Positions 1 to 7,813 of a DNA stretch of 12,258 nucleotides are shown piece after piece. How positions within the stretch are numbered: position 1 is the stretch's first letter; each line of letters begins with the position of its first letter. The notes beneath the pieces were generated by a model. It searched no databases, was not told the origin of the DNA, and worked only from the letters and a program-made list of their open reading frames with translations. Source of the DNA: UBA7328 sp036479115. Lineage in GTDB: Bacteria > Bacteroidota > Bacteroidia > Chitinophagales > Saprospiraceae. The position numbers and the translations under genes are program-made. The stretch spans positions 1 through 12,258 of the forward strand of contig JAZGFD010000113.1 in NCBI GenBank assembly GCA_036479115.1, in the 5' to 3' direction.

Positions 1-176
1 TGATTGGATCGGGAGCAATCGAATCTGCCCATAAAACCGTCATACAAAGAAGAATGAAATTATCAGGACAAAGATGGTCAATGAAAGGAGCCAAAAACAT
101 GCTTAATTTAAGATGTGTAGCATTGAGCGGTCATTGGGATTGGGTAGAACAACATTGTAGAAAAGCCGCCGCTTAG
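1..176 (+). CDS. Transposase C-terminus, ISKra4-like (partial, cut by window start)
   Basis: An open frame enters from the left edge (first full codon at 3) and stops with TAG at 174-176, giving 57 visible residues. It begins IGSGAIESAHK and continues with QRRMKLSGQRWS and a GAKNMLNLR segment. The GSGxIExA motif, whose Glu is the last residue of a DDE catalytic triad, followed by R/K-rich 'LSGQRWS' and 'A..MLNLR' is how ISKra4-type transposases end, so I infer an insertion sequence extending left of the window. The tail WDWVEQHCRKAAA looks like an intact C-terminus. The family name is from memory of motifs and is less certain than the statement that this is a DDE transposase. Whether the element is complete cannot be seen. 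Confidence 0.75.
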   Translation, partial: IGSGAIESAHKTVIQRRMKLSGQRWSMKGAKNMLNLRCVALSGHWDWVEQHCRKAAA

Positions 177-185
177 CGAAGAAGT

Positions 186-197
186 GAAATGCACCTC
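186..197. repeat. Candidate right terminal end of the insertion sequence
   Basis: The right border of the element must lie between the transposase stop at 176 and roughly the truA stop at 217. GAAATGCACCTC at 186-197 reads GAGGTGCATTTC when viewed inward from the outside, which resembles the G-rich start of many IS ends. The opposite terminus is outside the window, so the inverted repeat cannot be matched and no target duplication can be checked. Confidence 0.2.
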
Positions 198-216
198 TCA
201 TTTTGTACTTAATTAG

Positions 217-963
217 TTAAACATATTCTACTTTTGATAAATATAGCCCATGAGCAGGAACACTCCAACTGTTACTGAGTCTTTGTTTTGTTTCTAAGGC
301 AGTAATTAGTTCAGCTATTTCCATCTTTCCTAACCCAATGTTAAGGATTGCACCTACTATCATTCTCACCATTCCGCGTAAAAATCGATTTGCTTCAATA
401 TGAAAGATCATTTTATCGCCATTGATATCCCATTCTGATTTGTAAATCTTACATGTCATACTATTTGCATCCGAATGTGCTTTACAAAATGTAAAAAAAT
501 CATTGTACTTCATTAATAATTCTGATCCTTCGATCATGCTACTTATGTCTAGGGACTTGGCACCAAGAGCCAGATAGAAAGAAGAATCCTTTAAGAAAGG
601 GTTTCTTTTTGTATGTAGACGATATTCGTAAGCTCTTAAGGTGGCATCAAATCGAGCATGAAAATCACGCTTCGCTTCTTGTATTGATTGAATCACAATA
701 TGATCACCTAAGATTCCATTGAGACTAAAAATTCTGTCTTGTGGACACTGATAGGAGGTCTCAAAATGGAAATAGTACTCTTTAGCATTCACTCCTGTAT
801 CAGTACGTCCACAGCCCACAATTTCAATATTCTCTTTGTAAATGACCTTCATGGCATCTTCTATACATCCCTGTATTGTTTTGCCTGTTTGTTGGCGTTG
901 ATATCCATTATAGCCTTTACCCAAGTACATCATCTTGGCGCAATATCTTTTATATAAAAGCAT
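217..963 (-). CDS. truA: tRNA pseudouridine(38-40) synthase TruA
   Basis: TruA isomerises uridines 38-40 in the anticodon arm of tRNAs to pseudouridine, in the cytoplasm. The 248-residue product has the usual length. The catalytic Asp is D55 in GCGRTDTGVNA (residues 50-60). Other family landmarks are FHARFDATLRAYEYR (101-115), DFFTFCKAHSD (155-165), FLRGMVRMIVGA (194-205) and the C-terminal VPAHGLYL (235-242). The N-terminal strand is unusual: GKGYNGYQRQ (15-24) replaces the common bacterial YDGxxYxGWQ and resembles the SGKGYHGMQ of eukaryotic PUS1. The first ATG at 963 places that strand correctly. It is the last gene of the tig-clpP-clpX-truA run, 24 bp after clpX, and an IS element abuts its 3' side. 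Confidence 0.95.
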   Translation of the reverse strand: MLLYKRYCAKMMYLGKGYNGYQRQQTGKTIQGCIEDAMKVIYKENIEIVGCGRTDTGVNAKEYYFHFETSYQCPQDRIFSLNGILGDHIVIQSIQEAKRDFHARFDATLRAYEYRLHTKRNPFLKDSSFYLALGAKSLDISSMIEGSELLMKYNDFFTFCKAHSDANSMTCKIYKSEWDINGDKMIFHIEANRFLRGMVRMIVGAILNIGLGKMEIAELITALETKQRLSNSWSVPAHGLYLSKVEYV

Positions 964-987
964 ATGTTTGGAGAAAATAAATTAGGA

Positions 988-2232
988 TTAGGCTACTTTC
1001 AGCTGTGTAATTTTAGATGACATCAGCTTTTTATTGGCATATTTTAAATCAATGACCAATTTTTTTATGTCCTTTTGAGAGGGGAGTAGAAACATGTCAT
1101 CAGTTAATATCTCTTCACAGATAGACCTCAGTCCTCTTGCCCCTAGCTTAAACTCTAAGGCTTTTTCGGCTAAAAATTCAATTACATCATCTTCAAATGA
1201 TAAGGCAATACCTTCCAACTCAAATAGCTTTTGGTACTGTTTGATAATTGAATTTTTTGGTTCAATTAATATACGCATTAATGTTTCTTTGTCAAGAGGT
1301 TTGAGGTAAGTTAAAACAGGAAGTCTTCCTATTAATTCTGGAATAAGTCCAAATCTCTTAATATCTTGATGAGAGATATACATTAGCAAAGATTCTCTAT
1401 TGATCTCATCTTTTGATTCGCTTTTAAAGCCTATCACCCTTGTACGTAGTCTCTTCGCAATTACTTTTTCAATTCCATCAAAAGCTCCTCCACAAATGAA
1501 AAGAATATTTCCAGTATTGACTGACACCATTTTTTGTTCAGGGTGCTTTCTACCTCCGTTCGGCGGTACATTTACAGTAGCTCCTTCTAGCATTTTAAGT
1601 AGTGATTGTTGTACTCCTTCACCAGATACATCACGAGTAATAGAAGGATTGTCATTTTTTCGGGCTATTTTATCTATTTCATCAATGTATACAATGCCTC
1701 TTTCAGCAGCTTCCACATTATAATCACATGCTTGAAGGAGCCTAGAGAGCATACTTTCTACATCTTCACCTACATATCCTGCTTCTGTAAATACGGTAGC
1801 GTCCACAATAGCAAAAGGAACGTCAAGAAAACGAGCTATTGTTTTAGCTAAAAGCGTCTTTCCTGTACCTGTCTCCCCTACCAAAAGAATATTGCTTTTT
1901 TCAATCTCCACCTCATCAAGATCAGGGATGTATTTTAATCTTTTATAATGATTGTATACAGCAACTGCAAGATACTTTTTGGCTTCTTCTTGGCCTATCA
2001 CATATTTATCTAGAAAGGTTTTGATTTCAACCGGTGTAATGTCTTCGGGAAAGTCAAAATGTGGATGATTGTTTCCATTTTCAGATGCCAATTCACGGCT
2101 TACAATATCTGAAGCTTGTTCTACACAAGTTTCACAAATGTGGCCTTTGAGCCCAGCAATGAGAAGCAGTGCTTCATTCTTAGCTTTGCCACAAAAGGAG
2201 CAATTTTGACCGATATTTTCGTCCATATGCAT
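988..2232 (-). CDS. clpX: ATP-dependent Clp protease ATP-binding subunit ClpX
   Basis: ClpX is the AAA+ unfoldase that recognises tagged substrates and threads them into ClpP; it forms a cytoplasmic hexamer. The 414-residue protein shows all expected parts: an N-terminal zinc-binding domain with C11, C14, C33 and C36; Walker A GETGTGKT (119-126); pore loop GYVG (152-155); Walker B IVYIDE (180-185); the RKH loop (228-230); the IGF tripeptide (267-269) that docks on ClpP; the arginine-finger segment ELIGRLPV (299-306); and sensor 2 GARGLR (364-369). Two possible starts exist, ATG at 2232 or two codons later at 2226 (MDEN); they barely change the protein. It begins 31 bp after clpP ends, so the two protease subunits are almost certainly made from one message. 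Confidence 0.98.
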   Translation of the reverse strand: MHMDENIGQNCSFCGKAKNEALLLIAGLKGHICETCVEQASDIVSRELASENGNNHPHFDFPEDITPVEIKTFLDKYVIGQEEAKKYLAVAVYNHYKRLKYIPDLDEVEIEKSNILLVGETGTGKTLLAKTIARFLDVPFAIVDATVFTEAGYVGEDVESMLSRLLQACDYNVEAAERGIVYIDEIDKIARKNDNPSITRDVSGEGVQQSLLKMLEGATVNVPPNGGRKHPEQKMVSVNTGNILFICGGAFDGIEKVIAKRLRTRVIGFKSESKDEINRESLLMYISHQDIKRFGLIPELIGRLPVLTYLKPLDKETLMRILIEPKNSIIKQYQKLFELEGIALSFEDDVIEFLAEKALEFKLGARGLRSICEEILTDDMFLLPSQKDIKKLVIDLKYANKKLMSSKITQLKVA

Positions 2233-2263
2233 CTAAATTAGAGATTATTTATAAAATTTGTTA

Positions 2264-2947
2264 TTATTTTCTTTTAAGAACTTCGTCAATAAGGCCATAC
2301 GCCTTTGCTTCTGTAGCGATCATCCAGTTGTCTCTATCACAATCTTTCTCTACTTTTTTTACGGTCTGGCCAGTATGCTCAGCTATTATTTGATATATTT
2401 CTTTTTTCATAGATTTGATAAGGTTGTAAGATATTTCCATATCCGAGAATTGTCCCTGCATTCCACCTGAAGGCTGATGTATCATAACCCTACTGTGCGG
2501 AAGGCAACTTCTTTTTCCTTTGGTTCCTGCAGTAAGTAACAATGCACCCATTGATGCTGCCATTGATGTACAAATTGTACTTACATCAGGGGAAACATAC
2601 TGCATTGTATCATATATCCCAAGACCTGCAATAACACTCCCACCGGGGCTATTGATAAACATCTGAATATCCATTTTAGGGTCAGTAGATTCTAAAAACA
2701 ATAATTGAGCTTGTACGACATTGGCCACATAATCATTCACTGGTACTCCCATAAAAATGATCCTGTCCATCATCAATCGTGAAAACACATCCATTCCTAC
2801 GATGTTCATTTGTCTTTCTTCGATGACTTGTGGTGTAAAGCCATTGATTTTAGGCACGTTTACTGCACTCATGTACTTTTCAAGATGCATATTGCTCATG
2901 CCAAGATGCTGTGTTGAGTATTTTTTAAATTCGTCTGTTGTATACAT
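2264..2947 (-). CDS. clpP: ATP-dependent Clp protease proteolytic subunit ClpP
   Basis: ClpP is the tetradecameric serine peptidase chamber working with ClpX. The 227-residue protein has catalytic Ser132 in SMAASMGA (128-135), His157 in MIHQPSGG (155-162) and Asp206 in CDRDNWM (203-209). The Ser-His spacing of 25 and His-Asp spacing of 49 match the E. coli enzyme. SPGGSV (100-105) supplies the oxyanion region. About 45 N-terminal residues precede the conserved core, longer than the short propeptide of E. coli; this may be a propeptide, though later Met codons (M17, M20, M26) are possible starts. It lies 39 bp after tig and 31 bp before clpX. Confidence 0.97.
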   Translation of the reverse strand: MYTTDEFKKYSTQHLGMSNMHLEKYMSAVNVPKINGFTPQVIEERQMNIVGMDVFSRLMMDRIIFMGVPVNDYVANVVQAQLLFLESTDPKMDIQMFINSPGGSVIAGLGIYDTMQYVSPDVSTICTSMAASMGALLLTAGTKGKRSCLPHSRVMIHQPSGGMQGQFSDMEISYNLIKSMKKEIYQIIAEHTGQTVKKVEKDCDRDNWMIATEAKAYGLIDEVLKRK

Positions 2948-2986
2948 GTTTTTTATGTTGTGTGGAATTAAGAACAGAGAAATATT

Positions 2987-4360
2987 CTATTGGTTGTCCT
3001 TTTGCATTTTTTTAACAAGATCATCGTATTCTTCCATGTCAATCTTTTTTCTTCTTAAAGTCACAGAATCCATAATATTCTCCATAATTTTTTCACTGTA
3101 AACTTTCCTATATACCTCTTTTTCTCTATCTGGATTATCCTTTAGATACAATTCTCCTAAACTATCATAATCAATACCTGGATAATTATTATAAGACCGA
3201 AGCATTTGTTTCACTATTTCTACTGCCCCTGCTCTCATGTCATCACCCTGTACATCTATATTGTACTTTTTTCCTAACGATTTACTAATAAGTGACCATC
3301 TCAATTGTTTTTCAAAGTTGAGGTATTCTTTATCTGAAATTTTCGATTTTTCATCCTCTTGACTTGATTCCAGCCATTCTTTTAAGAAGTCTTGGGGTAA
3401 TTCAAAATCATTTTTATTTACTAATGACTCAAGAAGATGCATTTGAGTAATTTGATCTCCTTCATCTTTATAAATAGTTCCCATGCCTTCTTTTATCACT
3501 ATTAAGGCCTCCTCTTCTGTCGTTATTCCCATCTCAGGGAATGCCTTTGTAAAAAACTCTTCATTAAGTTCAGCAGGTTCATGTTCTTTCACGCCTTCCA
3601 CTGTAGCTAAAAAATATTTATTTACGTTGGTGTCAGCTTCGGTGTTTAAAAAGTATTTCATTACAAAATCACGGTCTACATCCTTTTCTAAATCCATGAT
3701 ACTCACAACCGATTGGAATCCTTTGTTTTTTCCAATAAACTCGTCAAAATATTGATCAGAAAGGCGATCAACCAAGATTCCAAACTCTGAATTTAGGCCA
3801 TTTCCAAGTACTATATTCTCCTCACCCAATTCATCCACCCTCAAGCTGATAAAGTCATTCTTTTCTATTGTCTTATCTAATATAATTGCTGTACCATATT
3901 TTTTTCTAATTGCTTGAAATTCTTTTTCTATTATTTCTTTATTGATCCTAACTTCATAAGATTCATATATGACATCATCCTCTAATCCTTTGATTTCAAA
4001 TTCTGGAACATACCCTATTTTAAATGAAAAAGAAAGGGGTAAAAACTCTTTAGTGTTGATATCATCTCCATTAAAATCAGAAGTAGGCAATGGTTCCCCT
4101 AACATATTTATTTCTTTCTCTTTAATGTATCCATTTATTTCAGTAGAAATTATTTTATTCAGGATATCTGCTAATACGCTTTTTCCATACATTTTAATAA
4201 TAGCAGACAGAGGTGTTTTTCCTTTTCTAAAACCTTTAAGGTGGGCTTTATAACTTAAATTTTTTATTTCTTTATCAAATTCAGGTTTATAATCCGAAGG
4301 ATTGAGTGTTAAGGTAATTTCAGCGACCAAATTATCCAATTCATTTCTGATTATTTCCAT
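2987..4360 (-). CDS. tig: Trigger factor, ribosome-associated chaperone
   Basis: Trigger factor binds at the ribosome exit tunnel and shelters nascent chains. I start it at the ATG at 4360 (MEIIRN), because the open frame further upstream runs into the tRNA gene and does not look like protein; this gives 457 residues, close to other Bacteroidota trigger factors. The ribosome-binding signature GFRKGKTP falls at residues 43-50, the same numbering as in E. coli. The middle FKBP-like region is recognisable only by position and looks degenerate, as I believe is usual in this phylum, so peptidyl-prolyl isomerase activity is doubtful. The C-terminal arm is helical and acidic/basic, ending DLVKKMQKDNQ. 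No strong Shine-Dalgarno is visible, normal for Bacteroidota. Confidence 0.93.
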   Translation of the reverse strand: MEIIRNELDNLVAEITLTLNPSDYKPEFDKEIKNLSYKAHLKGFRKGKTPLSAIIKMYGKSVLADILNKIISTEINGYIKEKEINMLGEPLPTSDFNGDDINTKEFLPLSFSFKIGYVPEFEIKGLEDDVIYESYEVRINKEIIEKEFQAIRKKYGTAIILDKTIEKNDFISLRVDELGEENIVLGNGLNSEFGILVDRLSDQYFDEFIGKNKGFQSVVSIMDLEKDVDRDFVMKYFLNTEADTNVNKYFLATVEGVKEHEPAELNEEFFTKAFPEMGITTEEEALIVIKEGMGTIYKDEGDQITQMHLLESLVNKNDFELPQDFLKEWLESSQEDEKSKISDKEYLNFEKQLRWSLISKSLGKKYNIDVQGDDMRAGAVEIVKQMLRSYNNYPGIDYDSLGELYLKDNPDREKEVYRKVYSEKIMENIMDSVTLRRKKIDMEEYDDLVKKMQKDNQ

Positions 4361-4403
4361 GAGGATTACATTCTGTAAAAGATTAATTCTGAAAGGAAAA
4401 AAG

Positions 4404-4485
4404 TGCGGGTGAAGGGACTCGAACCCCCACACCTCACGGCACTAGATCCTAAGTCTAGCGTGTCTACCAATTTCACCACACCCGC
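4404..4485 (-). tRNA. tRNA-Leu (anticodon UAG)
   Basis: Read on the minus strand, a complete cloverleaf is visible. The acceptor stem is GCGGGTG (4485-4479) pairing with CACCCGC (4411-4405), with discriminator A at 4404. The D-arm contains AAATTGGTAGAC. The anticodon stem CTAGA/TCTAG encloses loop CTTAGGA, with anticodon TAG. A long variable arm typical of class II tRNA-Leu follows, then the T-loop TTCGAGT. The 3' CCA is not encoded, since the discriminator is followed by CTT. The 82-nt length fits. The gene ends 43 bp before the tig start, with a T-run but no stem between, so read-through into tig is likely. Confidence 0.96.
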
Positions 4486-4495
4486 AAAAGTGGCG

Positions 4496-4503
4496 CAAAT
4501 ATA
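4496..4503 (-). promoter_or_regulatory. -7 box of the tRNA-Leu/tig/clpP/clpX/truA transcript
   Basis: On the minus strand TATATTTG matches the Bacteroidota -7 consensus TAnnTTTG exactly and ends 10 bp before the mature tRNA 5' end, the expected distance for a tRNA promoter. No convincing TTG -33 element sits 17-21 bp further upstream; a TTTG at 4518-4515 is too close. I found no comparable box between the tRNA and tig. Confidence 0.5.
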
Positions 4504-4799
4504 AAACTCTTCTTCAAAAGAATCGAGTTCTTTAAAAATTATATTTGGCACTAATTTTCCACCATTTGTATTCATTTCTTTTTCTCTATCTAATCATAGT
4601 TAAAAATAATAGTTTCAAAACCCAATTGACATTCGCTCCTCATTCAAGTTTTCGGGAATTTTAATTAGACTATTTTTCTCAGATCTAAGGCAAAAGAATC
4701 GGACAAAAAATCGGAAATTCAGCTGTGATGAGTATATGTTTTTTTTGAGAATAAAATAATGAGAAACTAACAACAACATATGCCGTAATATCAAGTAAG

Positions 4800-4829
4800 T
4801 TTGTGGTAAATTATCTAATTTAGATTTTG
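4800..4829 (+). promoter_or_regulatory. Candidate promoter of the RSH-fur pair
   Basis: TTTG at 4800-4803 is followed after 17 bp by TAGATTTTG at 4821-4829, one base away from the Bacteroidota pattern TTTG-N17..21-TAnnTTTG. Transcription would begin only about 10 bases before the ATG at 4845, giving a very short leader. Confidence 0.33.
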
Positions 4830-4844
4830 TCTAAATGAAAATGA

Positions 4845-7073
4845 ATGCCACATAGTACTGAATCAATTACTACAGATGAAATATGGACATGCAATGACGC
4901 TTACGGTGAATTGGTAAAAAATCTTGCTCCGAAACTTAAAGGAAATGATCAAGAGTTATTAGATGCAGCTTATGATCTCGCCCTTAATGCCCATATGTTT
5001 CAACGTAGAAAATCAGGAGAACCTTACATCCTGCATCCTATTGCTGTGGCAAGGATATGCCATGAGGAGATTGGGCTGGGTCCTACAGCCGTAATATGCG
5101 CTCTACTTCATGATGTGGTAGAAGATACTCCAATAGAATTAGAAGAAATTTTTAATCAATTTGGCCCTAAAGTCACTCGTATTGTAGACGGTCTTACCAA
5201 ACTAGATGGCCTATATAATGTAGGTGACAACAATGCTGAAAACCTTAAAAAGGTACTTTCTACATTAGTAGAAGATGTGAGGGTAGTGCTTATTAAAATG
5301 GCAGATAGAATTCACAATCTAAGGACTATAGGGGCCATGCCAGTACATAAACAAATAAAGATAGCAGCTGAAACAGAATTCATATATGCACCCCTAGCTC
5401 ATCGGTTGGGCCTATATAAGGTAAAATCAGAATTTGAAGATATCATTTTAAAAATCACTGATCCTGAAGTTTACCTAGAACTCACTGAAGAAATAAAAAC
5501 CAGTGAAAAAGAGCGGCAGAAATTTATCAATACTTTCTTACAACCAATTAAAAAGAAAATTGATGAAATTAGAATACCATATCGCACCCAAGGCCGAGTA
5601 AAATCCATCTCTTCGATCTATCAAAAAATTCAAAAGAAGAATGTTCCATTTGATAAAATATATGACATTTTTGCTATAAGAATAATCATTGATGTACCAT
5701 TAGAGGAAGAAAAGAAGGAATGCTGGCATGTATACTCCGTCATTACCGATTTCTATAAACCTATTCCTGAAAGATTAAAAGACTGGATCACTTCTCCAAA
5801 AGGGAATGGATATGAATCATTGCACACTACAATAATTGGTCCCAAAGGCCGGTTCGTGGAAGTCCAGATTCGTACAGAGCGGATGGATGATATAGCTGAA
5901 AGAGGATTTGCTGCTCACTGGAAATATAAAGGGCAAAAAACCCAAAACAGTGTCTATGACGGTTGGCTTAATAATATCAGAACACTGCTAGATAACCAAG
6001 AAGGAGGAGATGCTATAGATTTTTTAAATGATTTTAAAACAAACCTATTTAAAAAAGAAGTATACGTCTTTACACCTAATGGAGAAATGCGAATCTTACC
6101 TCTTGGAGCCACGGCACTCGACTTTGCTTTTGATATCCATAGTGATATTGGGATTAAAGCAGCATCAATAAAAGTGAATGGTAAATTAGTTCCTATGGGC
6201 TATAATCTTGTTAATGGTGATCAAATAACAGTAAATACATCTAAGAATCAAAAACCAAATAAAGATTGGTTAAATATAGTAGTAACTGGAAAGGCACGAT
6301 CTAAAATCAGGCAATCACTCAATAGTGAGAAAAAAGTTCAAGCTGAACTTGGAAAGGAAATGTTACAAAGAAAATTTAAAAGTTTGAAAATAGATTTTGA
6401 GGAAAATATAGATTTTTTAGTTTCTCATTATTCATATAGAAACCGTGTGGATTTTTATTCAGCTCTAGTAGATGAGCATGTAAAAACATCAGGTTTTAAA
6501 AAATTTAATATTGAAGGCGGTAAATTTTCAATGCCCAAAGAGAAAGAAATAATAACAGAAAAAAATGAAGCTCAAAAAATTTCAAAAAAGAAAAAGAAGA
6601 AGAAAAAGCCACAGCTTGTTGTTATTAATGAAGCTCTAAATGAGCAATATGATTATCATCTGGCCTCATGTTGCAATCCTGTAAAAGGTGATGAGATATT
6701 TGCTTTTGTATCAAGCACACAAGGGATGAAAATACATCGTAAAAATTGTAAAAATGCTTCTAATCTTTTTACGAATTATGGATATAGGATATTAAAAGCA
6801 GAATGGCAAGGGATGAGTCGTGGCGACTATATAGTACACCTTAGAATAATTGGTTTGGATACAGGCATCGGTGTAATCCAGAGCATCACCAATGAAATAT
6901 CAAGTAAACAAGGACTAAATATCAAATCATTTTCTATAGCTGGAGACGAAGGTGTTTTTGAAGGCTCAATAAGTCTTAAAGTCAGAAATTTGGATCAGTT
7001 GAATAAACTCATCAAAAAGTTAAAAACTATCGATGGTATAAATTCTGTAAACAGAATTACAACAGTAGAATAG
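4845..7073 (+). CDS. Bifunctional (p)ppGpp synthetase/hydrolase (RelA/SpoT homologue)
   Basis: This long RSH enzyme makes and breaks the starvation alarmone (p)ppGpp; 742 residues is the usual length. The hydrolase HD domain looks active: RRKSGEPYILHP (54-65, His64), HD at 89-90, ED at 93-94 and Asp153 in ADRIHN. The synthetase domain also looks active: GRVKSISSIY (250-259), Asp274 in YDIFAIRI, GYESLH (322-327) and Glu339 in VEVQIRT. A TGS domain follows (about 404-466), then a helical stretch, eight consecutive lysines (581-588), the Cys/His ribosome-sensing region (CC 609-610, His631, Cys635) and a C-terminal ACT domain (about 663-742). Intact hydrolase and synthetase motifs favour a bifunctional Rel-type enzyme rather than a synthetase-only RelA. 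The Fur-family gene follows 10 bp later. Confidence 0.96.
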   Translation: MPHSTESITTDEIWTCNDAYGELVKNLAPKLKGNDQELLDAAYDLALNAHMFQRRKSGEPYILHPIAVARICHEEIGLGPTAVICALLHDVVEDTPIELEEIFNQFGPKVTRIVDGLTKLDGLYNVGDNNAENLKKVLSTLVEDVRVVLIKMADRIHNLRTIGAMPVHKQIKIAAETEFIYAPLAHRLGLYKVKSEFEDIILKITDPEVYLELTEEIKTSEKERQKFINTFLQPIKKKIDEIRIPYRTQGRVKSISSIYQKIQKKNVPFDKIYDIFAIRIIIDVPLEEEKKECWHVYSVITDFYKPIPERLKDWITSPKGNGYESLHTTIIGPKGRFVEVQIRTERMDDIAERGFAAHWKYKGQKTQNSVYDGWLNNIRTLLDNQEGGDAIDFLNDFKTNLFKKEVYVFTPNGEMRILPLGATALDFAFDIHSDIGIKAASIKVNGKLVPMGYNLVNGDQITVNTSKNQKPNKDWLNIVVTGKARSKIRQSLNSEKKVQAELGKEMLQRKFKSLKIDFEENIDFLVSHYSYRNRVDFYSALVDEHVKTSGFKKFNIEGGKFSMPKEKEIITEKNEAQKISKKKKKKKKPQLVVINEALNEQYDYHLASCCNPVKGDEIFAFVSSTQGMKIHRKNCKNASNLFTNYGYRILKAEWQGMSRGDYIVHLRIIGLDTGIGVIQSITNEISSKQGLNIKSFSIAGDEGVFEGSISLKVRNLDQLNKLIKKLKTIDGINSVNRITTVE

Positions 7074-7083
7074 ATCAAATCAT

Positions 7084-7524
7084 ATGAGCGAAACTAATGC
7101 AGAAGTCAAGAATAAATTTAGCCAATATCTGGAAAACAATAACAATCGCAAAACGCATGAAAGGTTTGCAATTTTAGACGAAATATACTCAAACCAAACA
7201 CATTTTGATGCAGAATCTTTATATGTAAAAATGAAAAAAAGTGACTATAGGGTAAGCAGAGCCACTGTGTATAATACTATAGACGTACTACTTAAGTGCA
7301 ACTTGATTAAAAAACACAATTTTGGAGACAATATGTTTTTCTTTGAAAAGACGTATGGGGTCACTCCTCATCATCACATGATATGTAAAACATGTAAAAG
7401 CATAATAGAATTTGAAGGTTTTGGTGTAAGAGAATTTTCGCATCAAATTTCAAAATCAAAACAATTTAAAATTGAGGATATATGCTTAAATGTGTATGGT
7501 AAATGTGAGAAATGTAACAAGTGA
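7084..7524 (+). CDS. Fur-family metal-responsive transcriptional regulator
   Basis: Fur-family proteins are dimeric repressors that bind operator DNA when loaded with a metal (Fe, Zn, Mn) or respond to peroxide. The 146-residue protein has an N-terminal winged helix with recognition helix SRATVYNTIDVL (58-69), metal-site candidates His40, Glu44, Glu88 and the HHH at 96-98, and the structural zinc cysteines C101/C104 plus C141/C144. Which metal it senses cannot be read from these residues. It follows the RSH gene by 10 bp and has no promoter of its own that I can see, so it is probably co-transcribed. The RSH / Fur / purA order is, to my knowledge, recurrent in Bacteroidota. Confidence 0.93.
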   Translation: MSETNAEVKNKFSQYLENNNNRKTHERFAILDEIYSNQTHFDAESLYVKMKKSDYRVSRATVYNTIDVLLKCNLIKKHNFGDNMFFFEKTYGVTPHHHMICKTCKSIIEFEGFGVREFSHQISKSKQFKIEDICLNVYGKCEKCNK

Positions 7525-7769
7525 CTTTATAGGTAAAAACAAAGTTGTTTCTATTTAGTGTCAATGCTTACAAAAACCATCCACCTAGATAAGAAAAGTC
7601 AAATATTCATATTAACAACTATCCCAATGGGATATGAAATTTAAGGCTCTACAAACCATAAAGACCTGAAAACCAATAGTTTAAAAAAAGAAATACGAAA
7701 AAGGACTAACAAAACGGTATGGATTTTTAATTTAATAAGATCTCATGGTTATTAAGTGATACCAATACC

Positions 7770-7777
7770 TATCTTTG
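7770..7777 (+). promoter_or_regulatory. -7 box upstream of purA
   Basis: TATCTTTG fits TAnnTTTG exactly and lies 36 bp before the purA ATG. The -33 region about 18 bp upstream is GGTTA (7747-7751), a partial match only. The rest of the 289-bp gap (7525-7813) shows no riboswitch-like motif; a weak 14-nt near-palindrome AAACAAAGTTGTTT lies just after the fur stop. Confidence 0.5.
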
Positions 7778-7813
7778 TCTCTTTATTTTAAAGAATTTTT
7801 AGAACCATAAAGA

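Larger units (their letters stand above)
4486..4844. other. Divergent spacer between tRNA-Leu and the RSH gene
   Basis: This 359-bp stretch separates the two outward-facing gene blocks and carries the start signals of both. Stop codons are frequent in all frames and I see no supported small gene. A second TATATTTG on the plus strand at 4540-4547 is about 300 bp from the RSH start and is expected by chance in such AT-rich DNA. Two ATCGGA copies (near 4698 and 4710) are too short to interpret. Confidence 0.6.

Noticed and set aside
739..957. Plus-strand frames antisense to truA, clpX, clpP and tig
   Set aside because: They are shadows of well-supported genes with no family resemblance of their own.
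4361..4432. A 24-codon upstream extension of trigger factor
   Set aside because: It starts inside the tRNA gene; the conserved trigger factor N-terminus begins at MEIIRN and puts GFRKGK at residues 43-48 as in E. coli.
4540..4547. Plus-strand TATATTTG as a promoter for the RSH gene
   Set aside because: It lies about 300 bp upstream, has no -33 partner, and such a motif is expected by chance in this AT-rich spacer.
4366..4575. A 69-codon minus frame spanning the tRNA-Leu gene
   Set aside because: Most of it is tRNA sequence read as protein, and the remainder has no family resemblance.
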